DNA of 45,881 nucleotides from Pseudomonadota bacterium (GCA_023387085.1 JAEWIL010000237.1:1-45881), one strand, 5' to 3'; numbered from the stretch's first letter, positions 32,588 through 40,363 are shown. Notes: generated from the sequence alone by a model not told the origin. Numbers and translations are program-made.

Positions 32588-34048
32588 TCAGCCCATCGCC
32601 GTGAGGCCGCTCAGCACTGCGAGCCCGAGGAACGAGAAAAAGCCCATGATGTCGGTCAGCGTGGTGACGAATACCGCCGACGAGACGGCGGGGTCGATGT
32701 CGAGCCGGTCGAGCGTCACGGGAACCAATATGCCCGCGAGGCCCGCGACCAGATTGTTGATCAGCATCGCCGAGGCGATGACGATGCCGAGCAGCGGATT
32801 GCCGAAGATCAGCGCGGTTCCCGTGCCGATCAGCACACCCAGGGTCAGCCCGTTCACCGATGCGATGCGGAACTCGCGCAGGATCATGCGCAGCGTGTTC
32901 GATGCGGTGAGCTGATTCGTCGCGATTGCGCGAACGGTGACCGCCAGCGTCTGCGTCCCGGCATTGCCGCCCATCCCCGACACGATCGGCATCAGCACCG
33001 CGAGCAAAGCGAACTTGGCGATGGCGCCCTCGAAAAATCCGACGACCGACGCGGCGAGCATCGCGGTGGCCAGATTGACGACCAGCCAGCTCAGGCGCGT
33101 GCGGATCGTCATGACGATTGGCTCGTTGATATCGCCGTCGCCCGCGCCAGACAGGCGCAGAATGTCCTCGCCGGCCTCTTCCTGAATGATGTGGACGATG
33201 TCATCGACCGTGATCATGCCGACCAGGCGTCCTGCCTTGTCGACGACGGCGGCCGAAATCAGCGCATATTTCTGGAAGCGGAGCGCGACTTCCTCCTGAT
33301 CCATGTCGACCGGTATCAGCGTCTGCTCGCGTTTCATCACGTCGCTGATCGCAACGGTGCGCGGCGCCCGGAGGATCCAGCTGAGCTGACAGGTGCCGAC
33401 CGGGCGGTGCATCGGGTCGACGACGAAGATTTCCCAGAAATCGGTGGCGAGATCGACATCCTCGCGCAGGCGGTCGATGACATCACCGACGGTCACATGC
33501 TCGGGCACCGCCACAAACTCGCGCTGCATCAGGCGCCCGGCGGTCTCCTCGGGGAAGGAGAGGGCATCCTCGATCGCGGCGCGATCCTCCGGCTCCATCG
33601 CCTGAAGGACGGCCTGCTGGTCGTCCTCCTCCATATCCTCGATGATCGCGACGGCGTCGTCGGTATCGAGTTCGGAGGCGAGTTCGGCGACTTGCTCGGG
33701 CGCGAGCAGGTCGATCAGCGGCTCGCGAACATAATCGTTCATTTCCGCGAGCACGTCGGCCGACAGCATGTCGCCCAGCACATGCGCGAGAAGCGGGCGG
33801 TCCTCATCCGAAACCAGCTCGAAGAGGTCGGCGATGTCGGCGGGGTGGAGGCGGCCGACGCGCTCGCGCGCCGCCTCGACCTCGCCCGCCTCGGCAAGGT
33901 CGATCACGTCGCGAACGAACGCGGGCTTCAGCCGGTCGTCTTCGTCGAGTTCGGTTTCGGTGGTCTGGGGGGGCGGATCGCGGCCGGTATCGCGGTCATC
34001 GGCGACGACGATGTCGTCGGAGGGCAGGGAATCTTCGCGTTTGTCCAT
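32588..34048 (-). CDS. mgtE: magnesium transporter MgtE
   Basis: A 486-residue Mg2+ channel of the inner membrane. An acidic N-terminus (about 1-40) is followed by the MgtE N domain of helical repeats (R-L-H-P-A-D-I-A-D-L-F), two CBS domains that sense Mg2+ (with V-D-P-M-H-R-P-V-G and V-V-D-K-A-G-R-L-V-G-M-I-T-V-D-D), and a five-helix membrane domain with G-M-G-G-N-A-G-T-Q-T-L-A and I-N-N-L-V-A-G. The length is a little above the usual 450 because of the acidic leader. The ATG at 34048 has GGAGG ahead of it. Confidence 0.95.
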   Translation of the reverse strand: MDKREDSLPSDDIVVADDRDTGRDPPPQTTETELDEDDRLKPAFVRDVIDLAEAGEVEAARERVGRLHPADIADLFELVSDEDRPLLAHVLGDMLSADVLAEMNDYVREPLIDLLAPEQVAELASELDTDDAVAIIEDMEEDDQQAVLQAMEPEDRAAIEDALSFPEETAGRLMQREFVAVPEHVTVGDVIDRLREDVDLATDFWEIFVVDPMHRPVGTCQLSWILRAPRTVAISDVMKREQTLIPVDMDQEEVALRFQKYALISAAVVDKAGRLVGMITVDDIVHIIQEEAGEDILRLSGAGDGDINEPIVMTIRTRLSWLVVNLATAMLAASVVGFFEGAIAKFALLAVLMPIVSGMGGNAGTQTLAVTVRAIATNQLTASNTLRMILREFRIASVNGLTLGVLIGTGTALIFGNPLLGIVIASAMLINNLVAGLAGILVPVTLDRLDIDPAVSSAVFVTTLTDIMGFFSFLGLAVLSGLTAMG

Positions 34049-34216
34049 CGCGGTCCTCCCTGGATAATGCGGCGTCCTTGCCTCCCCCTAGTCCCGCCGC
34101 CGCGCGATGGCAACGCCGCGCGGGGGCTTTTGCGCAATTAGTGCGTGGCTTTGCCGCGCCGCGCCGCTATGGCTCCGGCAAATCCCCGACCCCCGATTTT
34201 CATGAGGAGCAAAATC

Positions 34217-34666
34217 ATGTCCGAGCAGACACTCACCCTTTCGCTGTCGACCGGCGACGTTGTCATCCGCCTCCGCCCCGATCTCGCGCCGCAGCATGTC
34301 GAGCGCATCACCTCGCTCGCCAAGGAAGGCTTTTACGACGGCGTCGTGTTTCACCGCGTGATCCCGGGCTTCATGGCGCAGGGCGGCGATCCGACGGGCA
34401 CCGGCATGGGCGGCAGCAAGCTTCCCGACCTGCCGCAGGAATTCAGCAGCGAACCGCATGTCCGCGGCGTCTGCTCGATGGCCCGCGCGCAGAACCCGAA
34501 CAGCGCGAACAGCCAGTTCTTCATCTGCTTCGACGATGCGCGCTTCCTCGACAACCAGTACACCGTCTGGGGCGAAGTCACCGAAGGCATGGAAAATGTC
34601 GATGCGCTCCCCAAGGGCGAACCCCCGCGTGAGCCCGGCAAGATCGTCAAGGCGACCGTCAGCTGA
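34217..34666 (+). CDS. cyclophilin-type peptidyl-prolyl isomerase
   Basis: A 149-residue cytosolic cyclophilin (PpiB-like; no signal peptide) that speeds proline cis-trans isomerisation in folding. The catalytic core F-H-R-V-I-P-G-F-M-A-Q-G-G-D-P has R47 and Q55, and the later N-S-A-N-S-Q-F-F-I-C-F segment is intact. The ATG at 34217 follows GAGGAGC; an upstream in-frame start at 34145 gives 24 residues unlike the family. A strong terminator follows. Confidence 0.94.
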   Translation: MSEQTLTLSLSTGDVVIRLRPDLAPQHVERITSLAKEGFYDGVVFHRVIPGFMAQGGDPTGTGMGGSKLPDLPQEFSSEPHVRGVCSMARAQNPNSANSQFFICFDDARFLDNQYTVWGEVTEGMENVDALPKGEPPREPGKIVKATVS

Positions 34667-34672
34667 TCAGGC

Positions 34673-34700
34673 AAGTCCCCGCTTCGGCGGGGACTTTTTT
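34673..34700 (+). terminator. rho-independent terminator after the cyclophilin gene
   Basis: AAGTCCCCGC (34673-34682) pairs with GCGGGGACTT (34687-34696) around a TTCG tetraloop, followed by a T-run. The mirrored A residues let it serve the convergent nitronate monooxygenase-like gene as well. Confidence 0.9.
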
Positions 34701-34702
34701 GT

Positions 34703-35839
34703 CTAGTCGCCGATAAAGCCGTTCAGCCGCTCGCACGCGGCGACCCAGTCTTCCTTGAATTGCTGCACGACCTGGCCGGCGCCCATCGCCTCGTTCATAA
34801 GGCCGACGCCCTGACCGACCCAATAGGTGGCGAGTGCTTTCGCGCCTTCGTGGCCGCCTTCGGACAATTTGTCGACCTTGCGCAGCGCCGGTTCGCTGAC
34901 CAGCGACTGGAGCGGCATCGGAAGCGGCTTGGGCGCGCCCTCGGCCTCCCACGCGTCGGTCCATGGCGAACGAAGCTGGCGCGAGGGTTTGCCGGTGCGG
35001 CTCTTCGATCGGACGGTGTCGCGCGCCGAGGCGGCGAGCATCTTTTCCTTCACGACCGGGTTGGTTTCCGCCTCCGCGGTGGTCAGCCACACCGATCCAC
35101 ACCACGCGCCATGCGCGCCCATCGCCATCGCCGCCGCCATCTGTCGCCCGGTGACGATCCCGCCAGCCGCCAGAATCGGTGTTGTCGCGCCGACCGCCTC
35201 GACCGCCGCCGCAACTTCCGGGACCAGAACCATCGTTGCGACCTCGCCGCAATGGCCACCGGCTTCGCCGCCCGCGACGACAAGGATATCGACGCCCGCG
35301 CGGACCTGCGCCAGCGCATGATCGCGCGTCCCGACGAGCGCCGCGACCGGCACATTGTGACGCTTGCCGAGTTCGAGCATCAGCGGCGGGGGGACGCCGA
35401 GCGCATTGGCGATCAGCTTGATCGGATGCCGGAAGGCAACCTCGAGCAGCTTCGCGGCACCATCCGCGTGCATATTGTCGCCAAAGCTCTGCCGCGCTTC
35501 CATCGCGTCTTCAAGGCCGGCGGCGTCGACGTCGAACTTGCCGAGCAGGTCGGCGGCGAATTTTCGATGCGCCTCGGGGACCTTCGCGGCGCCCGTTGCG
35601 GGCGCCTCGCCCTTGCCGGCGAAACTGTTCGGAACGATCAGATCGACGCCATAGGGGCGCCCGCCGATATGATCGTCGATCCACGCCAGCTCTTCCTCGA
35701 GCCGTTCGGGCGGCAGGGCCGCCGCGCCGAAGACGCCCATTCCACCCGCCTTCGACACCGCGACGACGACATCGCGGCAATGCGAAAAGGCGAGCAGGGG
35801 GAATTCGATGCCGAGCATCGCGCAGATCGGGGATTGCAT
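34703..35839 (-). CDS. nitronate monooxygenase / 2-nitropropane dioxygenase-like flavoprotein
   Basis: A 378-residue TIM-barrel FMN enzyme of the NMO/NPD family. Seen are the N-terminal F-S-H-C-R-D-V-V-V-A-V-S-K-A-G-G-M-G-V-F, the middle V-V-A-G-G-E-A-G-G-H-C-G phosphate loop and L-A-A-G-G-I-V-T-G-R-Q-M-A-A-A-M-A-M-G-A. Members oxidise nitronates, but many act on other substrates, so the substrate is open. The ATG at 35839 follows GAGAGG. The long open frame continuing upstream is a shadow of nadC. A perfect palindrome at 35884-35899 in the shared promoter region suggests MerR/LiuR-type control. Confidence 0.88.
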   Translation of the reverse strand: MQSPICAMLGIEFPLLAFSHCRDVVVAVSKAGGMGVFGAAALPPERLEEELAWIDDHIGGRPYGVDLIVPNSFAGKGEAPATGAAKVPEAHRKFAADLLGKFDVDAAGLEDAMEARQSFGDNMHADGAAKLLEVAFRHPIKLIANALGVPPPLMLELGKRHNVPVAALVGTRDHALAQVRAGVDILVVAGGEAGGHCGEVATMVLVPEVAAAVEAVGATTPILAAGGIVTGRQMAAAMAMGAHGAWCGSVWLTTAEAETNPVVKEKMLAASARDTVRSKSRTGKPSRQLRSPWTDAWEAEGAPKPLPMPLQSLVSEPALRKVDKLSEGGHEGAKALATYWVGQGVGLMNEAMGAGQVVQQFKEDWVAACERLNGFIGD

Positions 35840-35883
35840 GGGGCCTCTCTCCATTGGCTTGTTTGCACCCATGTCAGCGCCAG

Positions 35884-35899
35884 TTGACGTAAACGTCAA
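35884..35899. promoter_or_regulatory. 16-bp palindrome resembling a MerR-family (LiuR-type) operator
   Basis: TTGACGT-AA-ACGTCAA is a perfect inverted repeat in the gap between the divergent flavoprotein gene (start 35839) and nadC (start 35936). As recalled, it resembles the motif reported for LiuR, the MerR-type regulator of branched-chain amino acid and fatty acid breakdown in alphaproteobacteria. It is about 45 bp from the flavoprotein start, a likely operator position. The regulator gene is not in the window. Confidence 0.6.
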
Positions 35900-35935
35900 G
35901 TTGATTTGCGCGGACGCCGCTCTATCGCTTCCGGC

Positions 35936-36784
35936 ATGACCCAATTCTCCCTGCCCGGTTTCGACCTCGACGCCTTCGTCCGCAGCACACTTGCCGAAGA
36001 TCTGGGGTCGGGGGGCGACATCACCTCGATGGCGACGATCCCCGCCGATGCCCGCTTTGGCGGCGTCATGGACAGCCGCGATGCGATCACCGTCGCGGGA
36101 CTGCCGATCGCGGAGCGATTCTTCCGCGCGCTCGACCCGGCGATGGAGATCGAGATTCTGGTTGAGGAAGGCACACAGGTTGCACCGGGAAGCGACTTGG
36201 TCCGCCTGTCGGGCAACGCCCGCGCGATGCTGACCGCCGAGCGATCGGCGCTCAACACGGTGCAGCATCTGTCGGGCATCGCGACGATGACGCGCGCCTA
36301 TGTCGATGCGCTTGCAGGCACCGGCGCCACGTTGCTCGACACGCGCAAGACGATCCCGGGCCTGCGCGTGCTCGAGAAATATGCGACGCGCATGGGCGGC
36401 GCGACGAACCATCGCATGGGCCTCTGGGACGCCGCGATGATCAAGGACAATCATGTCGCGGTTGCCGGATCGGTCGAGGAAGCGGTTCGCCGCGCGGTCG
36501 CCGCGGGCATTGCGAACATCATCGTCGAAGTCGACCGCGTCGAGCAGGTCGAACCGGCGCTGAAGGCAGGCGCGACACACCTGCTGCTCGACAATATGGG
36601 CCTCGACGCTCTTCGCGAATCGGTCGCGATCGTCGGTGGCCGGGTGCCGACCGAGGCGTCAGGCGGCGTCCGGCTCGACACGATCGGCGCGATCGGTGCG
36701 ACGGGCGTGACCTATGTCTCGGTGGGCCGATTGACCCAGTCAGCGCCCGCCGCCGACATCGGGCTCGACTTTGCGCTGGCTTAG
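35936..36784 (+). CDS. nadC: nicotinate-nucleotide pyrophosphorylase (quinolinate phosphoribosyltransferase)
   Basis: A 282-residue enzyme that joins quinolinate and PRPP to give nicotinate mononucleotide in de novo NAD synthesis. Family motifs are E-D-L-G-S-G-G-D-I-T-S, L-L-D-T-R-K-T-I-P-G-L-R, G-G-A-T-N-H-R-M-G-L and I-K-D-N-H. The ATG at 35936 (MTQFSLPGFD) is chosen over an in-frame start ten codons upstream. Its 3' end overlaps the RNase T2 gene by 14 bp. nadA and nadB are not nearby. Confidence 0.95.
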   Translation: MTQFSLPGFDLDAFVRSTLAEDLGSGGDITSMATIPADARFGGVMDSRDAITVAGLPIAERFFRALDPAMEIEILVEEGTQVAPGSDLVRLSGNARAMLTAERSALNTVQHLSGIATMTRAYVDALAGTGATLLDTRKTIPGLRVLEKYATRMGGATNHRMGLWDAAMIKDNHVAVAGSVEEAVRRAVAAGIANIIVEVDRVEQVEPALKAGATHLLLDNMGLDALRESVAIVGGRVPTEASGGVRLDTIGAIGATGVTYVSVGRLTQSAPAADIGLDFALA

Positions 36785-37493
36785 CGTCGCCGCGCTTGCG
36801 CTTTTGCCGGTCGCGGCGCAGGCACAATCGCTCGCCTGTTCGGTGCCCGATCGCATTCCGGTTCCGCGCATCGAACAGCCACGGCGCGGTGAACCGGTCC
36901 GCAAGCCGCCGATCGCGGGCTATCTATTGACCCTCAGCTGGTCGCCGCAACATTGCGCGAGCGTCCGCAATCCCAGAGACGTCCGCGACCGCTTCCAATG
37001 TTCGGGCGAGAACGGCCGCTTTGGCTGGGTGTTGCACGGTTTCTGGCCCGAGGCGGACAATCCCGGCTATCCGCAATGGTGCCGTCCGGCGAAGATCGTG
37101 CCGCAGCCGGTGCTCAGGAAACATATATGTATGACGCCCTCGACGCAGCTGTTGCAGCACGAATGGGCGAAGCACGGAACCTGCATGAGCCCGAACCCGG
37201 CCGCCTATTTTCGCGCCGCCGACATCCTGTTCCGTACGGTCCGCTTTCCCGACATGAAGCGGCTCGCCGCAACGCCGCAGACCGCCGGCAGCATCCGCCG
37301 CGCTTTCGCCGCGATCAATCCGGGCTGGAAGGAGACGATGATCGCTGTGGGCACCGACCGCGACGGTTCGCTCAAGGAGGTGCGCCTGTGCCTTGGTCCG
37401 CGCATGCGGCCGCAGCAGTGCCGGCCGTTCCAGAAGGGCGCGTCGGACAGCCGCACAGTGCGCGTAGTTCCGATGCCCCGATTAAGCAAATAG
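36771..37493 (+). CDS. secreted ribonuclease T2
   Basis: A 240-residue T2-family ribonuclease that cuts RNA through a 2',3'-cyclic intermediate, probably in the periplasm. A Sec signal peptide (about 1-18, ending A-A-Q-A-Q) is followed by both catalytic segments: CAS I as L-H-G-F-W-P with H89, and CAS II as H130-E-W-A-K-H135-G-T-C. Several cysteines fit disulphides. The start is a TTG at 36771 inside the end of nadC; it is the only start that gives a complete signal peptide. Confidence 0.9.
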   Translation: MRWLSVAALALLPVAAQAQSLACSVPDRIPVPRIEQPRRGEPVRKPPIAGYLLTLSWSPQHCASVRNPRDVRDRFQCSGENGRFGWVLHGFWPEADNPGYPQWCRPAKIVPQPVLRKHICMTPSTQLLQHEWAKHGTCMSPNPAAYFRAADILFRTVRFPDMKRLAATPQTAGSIRRAFAAINPGWKETMIAVGTDRDGSLKEVRLCLGPRMRPQQCRPFQKGASDSRTVRVVPMPRLSK

Positions 37494-37527
37494 CGGCATT
37501 TCGTCCCCCTCCGGGACAGGCGCTTTA

Positions 37528-37560
37528 TTAACGCTTTTTTAACCTTACCGACTCGTTAAC
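37528..37560 (+). promoter_or_regulatory. CtrA-type box TTAA-N7-TTAA with GAnTC site
   Basis: TTAA (37528-37531), seven bases, TTAA (37539-37542) is an exact match to the CtrA recognition pattern of alphaproteobacteria. A GACTC (GAnTC, CcrM methylation) site lies at 37550-37554 and a further TTAAC half-site at 37556-37560. The small gene at 37581 starts 38 bp after the box. This suggests cell-cycle control; binding has not been shown. Confidence 0.65.
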
Positions 37561-37580
37561 GCCGCCCTAGCTTCGGCTGC

Positions 37581-37808
37581 ATGGACTCGGACGCACAGAT
37601 CGACATTCGCGAGCGCCTGCGTGCCTATGCCGCACGACAGCTTGCGATCGCGCGCCTTAGCGCACCCGAAGACTGGCAAGGCGAGTTGCGCGAGGCGCTG
37701 CGCGCGCAGCGCACGCTGCCGTCGCCATGGGCGCGAGGCAGCGATACGCGCCTGTTCGTGGAAAGCTTCGCGATCTTCTTCGTCGCGACGATGATGTTCC
37801 TGCTCTGA
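37581..37808 (+). CDS. small tail-anchored protein of unknown function
   Basis: A 75-residue protein. An acidic, helical cytosolic part (D-I-R-E-R-L-R-A-Y-A-A-R-Q-L-A-I, then W-Q-G-E-L-R-E-A-L-R-A-Q-R) is followed by a single C-terminal hydrophobic segment (F-V-E-S-F-A-I-F-F-V-A-T-M-M-F-L-L) that ends the protein, the layout of a tail anchor. No family was recognised. It sits behind a CtrA-type box, faces the pseudokinase operon, and has no clear ribosome site. Good codon-position bias supports a real gene. Confidence 0.7.
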   Translation: MDSDAQIDIRERLRAYAARQLAIARLSAPEDWQGELREALRAQRTLPSPWARGSDTRLFVESFAIFFVATMMFLL

Positions 37809-37827
37809 GATCGGCTTTCGACCGATC
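37809..37827 (+). terminator. hairpin directly after the small tail-anchored gene
   Basis: GATCGG (37809-37814) pairs with CCGATC (37822-37827) around seven bases, immediately after the stop codon. There is no U-run, so it would be a weak terminator or an mRNA end stabiliser. Confidence 0.4.
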
Positions 37828-37858
37828 GCGGCCGCACGCTCCTCCCTGTCGCGCAGCC

Positions 37859-37953
37859 ATGGGGAGGGGGCCGTTAGCGAAGCGAATGGTGGAGGGGCCA
37901 GCAATGTCGTGTCAAAGCCCCTGCGTCAGCGTTTGGCGCTGCCACCTCCCCAT
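37859..37953. repeat. inverted repeat with GGGGAGGGGGCC / GGTGGAGGGGCC segments
   Basis: ATGGGGAGG (37859-37867) is the reverse complement of CCTCCCCAT (37945-37953). Between them are AGCGAAGCG and GTGGAGGGGCC. This composition matches a dispersed intergenic element often met in sphingomonad genomes (recalled, not searched). It lies between the small gene and the 3' end of the pseudokinase gene. Confidence 0.45.
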
Positions 37954-38004
37954 CGCCAAGCGACACAGAGGACTTGCACGTCTGCCTCGCGCCTCAATGC
38001 TGAC

Positions 38005-39411
38005 TCAAGATATGTCCACGTCCCGCGCGGGCAAACTCAGCGTAAAGCGCGCACCCTGTCCCGGTCCGCTCTCGACGGTCAGGTCGCCGTCCATCGCGCG
38101 CGCAAGCCGCCTCGCGATATAGAGGCCCAGGCCCGATCCGCCGCTGTCGGTGCGGCCCAGCCGCTCGAACTTTTCAAAGACCACGGCCTGCTGCTCGCGG
38201 GAAAGCCCCTGGCCCTGATCGGCAACCGTGATCGTCGCGCGATCGCCGTCGCGGTCGACGCGCAGCCATATCTGCGAATTTTCGGGCGAATAGCGAATCG
38301 CGTTGCCAAGCAGGTTAAGCAGCACCTGCAGCACACGGCGAAACTCGCCGGTCGCGGGCATTTTGTCATCGACGCGCGGCGCATCGATGCGGATGCCCTT
38401 TTCCTCGGCCTTCATGCCGAGCAGCCCGACCGCGCGACGCGCAAGGTCGCCAAGGTCGATCTCGTCGGCTGCCGCCTTGAACCCCGGTCGCTCGATATTC
38501 TGAAGGTCGGCGAGATCGTCGACGAGGCCGAGCAGATGGCGGCCGGCATGCGCGATATCGCCGGCATAGCGGGCATAATCGGCGCGGATCGGGCCCTCGA
38601 ACTGGCCGTGGATCGTTTCGGCGGTCGCGATGATGCGGCTGAGCGGGCCGCGCAGCGCGCCGTCGATCCGCCGTCCGAATTGCGGGTCCGACAGCGGCAG
38701 CGACCCGAAAGCCGGATCGGCGATCGCGGCCGCGGCGACGTTCGGATCCGGTCCGGCCGGCGCTTTCCGTTCCGGGGTGGCGTCGCCGCGAAAGCCGGTA
38801 AGGCGGCCCGTCGCGTCGAATTGCGGATCGGCCGACAGAGTCATGGCGATGCGGTCCGCGGCGCTGCCGACCTGCACGCGCTGACCCTCGAAATGGGTTT
38901 GCCGCGCAAGCGCCCGGAGTACGGGAAAGCGGCCCTCGTCGTCGGGCTGCAACTCGAACAATTCGGACAGCGATCGGCCTTCCCAATCGGCCGGAACGGG
39001 CGGCGCGTTGTCGCCCCGCCGCAGCATGACCATTCGCAGTTGCTGGTCGCATTCCCATGCCCAGCCATTCGATGCGATGACCGTGTCGGCGATCCTGTTG
39101 CCCTGCGTCTCCGCGATCTGCGCCGCCATGGCTCCGGCGCGCCAATCGCTGATTTCCAGATTCGCGCCATCGGCGTCGGGCAGAACGCGAACCAGGGCAT
39201 GGATGTCGCTATGATCGTCGGCGGCATAAAGCGGACGCGAAATGTCGCGTTGAAGCCGCTGGGCCAGCGCGACGAGGCGCGCAAGGTTCGGCAGCGCCAG
39301 CGGCTTGCCGAGACCGGCTCCCGCGCGCTGTTGCAGCCTCAGCAAGGGCGCGTCGGCGCTGACGAGGGTGCCGGCTCCGTCGATCCGGCCACGGATAAGG
39401 CGTTCGGTCAT
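38005..39411 (-). CDS. PAS-HisKA-HATPase protein lacking the phospho-acceptor histidine (pseudo-histidine kinase)
   Basis: A 468-residue soluble protein. A PAS-like domain (about 108-215, with N-G-W-A-W-E-C-D-Q-Q-L-R) is followed by a HisKA-type dimerisation domain (about 244-310) and an intact HATPase_c domain: N-box L-L-N-L-L-G-N-A-I-R-Y-S (365-376), G1 D-Q-G-Q-G-L, F-box F-E-K-F-E-R-L and G2 G-S-G-L-G-L. The H-box reads R-I-D-G-A-L-R-G-P-L, where related kinases have xSHExRTPL, so the histidine is G251 and the next acidic residue is A252. It still looks able to bind ATP. The closest idea is a DivL-like signalling protein. Its start overlaps the end of the upstream unknown gene by 4 bp. Confidence 0.85.
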   Translation of the reverse strand: MTERLIRGRIDGAGTLVSADAPLLRLQQRAGAGLGKPLALPNLARLVALAQRLQRDISRPLYAADDHSDIHALVRVLPDADGANLEISDWRAGAMAAQIAETQGNRIADTVIASNGWAWECDQQLRMVMLRRGDNAPPVPADWEGRSLSELFELQPDDEGRFPVLRALARQTHFEGQRVQVGSAADRIAMTLSADPQFDATGRLTGFRGDATPERKAPAGPDPNVAAAAIADPAFGSLPLSDPQFGRRIDGALRGPLSRIIATAETIHGQFEGPIRADYARYAGDIAHAGRHLLGLVDDLADLQNIERPGFKAAADEIDLGDLARRAVGLLGMKAEEKGIRIDAPRVDDKMPATGEFRRVLQVLLNLLGNAIRYSPENSQIWLRVDRDGDRATITVADQGQGLSREQQAVVFEKFERLGRTDSGGSGLGLYIARRLARAMDGDLTVESGPGQGARFTLSLPARDVDIS

Positions 39412-40301
39412 CGGACACCTTCTCCGGCACGGTCGGGCAGGGCGGAAAGCGACGCCTCCATCGGCGCCAGCGAACTCCGGTCGAGACGCAGCGGCGCAAG
39501 CAGCGCCGGCAGCGCGGCTGGCTCGGCGCTCACCAGTGCGAGCGCCATGTCGGAATAGGTCCTGCGGTTGCCCGCCGCAGCGAGCGCGATCAACGCCAAC
39601 CAGTCGTGCCGCGCGATGGCGGTCGCCGCAGCTTGAGCAACCTCGCCCGAAGAGAGCGCGGCGTGATAGTTCGCGACGGCGCGGTCGAGCGATCGCGGGA
39701 GGTCGCGGCGATCGAGCGCACGTTCCACCAGGTCGTCCGGCAATGCGGGCATGCCGTCCGGTCCCGCCTGCATCGTCTGCCAGGCTGCGATATCGCGAAG
39801 CAGGGCGCGCAGCAGGTCGGTCTCGATATCGGCGATGGTAATGCGGGGATGACCATGGCTGTCGAAGCGCCGTCGATCGGCGATCTGGAGCGCGAGATAG
39901 GCGCGATCGGTCTTGTTTGCACCATCGTGCTCGACCGGAGGGGGCGCTCCCTCGTCTTCGTCATTGTCAAAATTCGTTGTCGGGACGATCGTCCGCACGG
40001 CCGAATATTCACGCCAGCGATGCTCTTCGGCGCGGGCGAAGCAAGCCGCCGAGAGACGCGAGGCGGTAGGAATCCCGTGGTCCAGCCAGTCGCTCCACAG
40101 CCGCCGACTATCGATGCGTTCGTCGAGAATGGCCGCTGCATCGCCAACCAGACGCCGCGCGATGCCGAGCGACAGGGCACGTTGCTCCTCGGTCAGCCGT
40201 CCCGCCAGCGGTGCGGCCAGATAATCCGTCAATTCGCGCAGACGCGCCGACAGCGTCGGCGACGGCGGATCGATGCCGGTAGAGGTGAGGGAATCTGCCA
40301 T
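39408..40301 (-). CDS. helical protein of unknown function, partner gene of the pseudokinase
   Basis: A 297-residue soluble, mostly helical, Ala/Leu/Arg-rich protein without membrane segments. A middle acidic stretch (N-F-D-N-D-E-D-E-G) probably links two helical halves. It has a faint likeness to DUF2336-type repeat proteins, but this is not certain. It is followed by the pseudokinase gene with a 4-bp overlap, so the two are translated together and probably act together. TTAA boxes lie 26-61 bp upstream of the start, and a GAnTC site lies at 40291-40295. Confidence 0.75.
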   Translation of the reverse strand: MADSLTSTGIDPPSPTLSARLRELTDYLAAPLAGRLTEEQRALSLGIARRLVGDAAAILDERIDSRRLWSDWLDHGIPTASRLSAACFARAEEHRWREYSAVRTIVPTTNFDNDEDEGAPPPVEHDGANKTDRAYLALQIADRRRFDSHGHPRITIADIETDLLRALLRDIAAWQTMQAGPDGMPALPDDLVERALDRRDLPRSLDRAVANYHAALSSGEVAQAAATAIARHDWLALIALAAAGNRRTYSDMALALVSAEPAALPALLAPLRLDRSSLAPMEASLSALPDRAGEGVR

Positions 40302-40326
40302 GCCCGCCCGCGATAGCAGCCTATCG

Positions 40327-40363
40327 TTAATAGGCGTTAAACCTTGAACCGACTTGTTTTAAC
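40327..40363 (-). promoter_or_regulatory. CtrA-like TTAA boxes upstream of the 40301-38005 operon
   Basis: On the minus strand the sequence reads TTAACGCCTATTAAC (TTAA-N6-TTAAC, 40326-40340), with another TTAA at 40359-40362 that includes the stop of the upstream gene. It is close in bases to the box at 37528 (TTAACGCTTTTTTAACC) but one base shorter in the spacer, so it is weaker evidence. It is placed as expected for control of the gene starting at 40301. Confidence 0.45.

Noticed and set aside
35840..36580. N-terminal extension of the nitronate monooxygenase-like gene
   Set aside because: It lies antisense to nadC; the family start and ribosome site place the true start at 35839.
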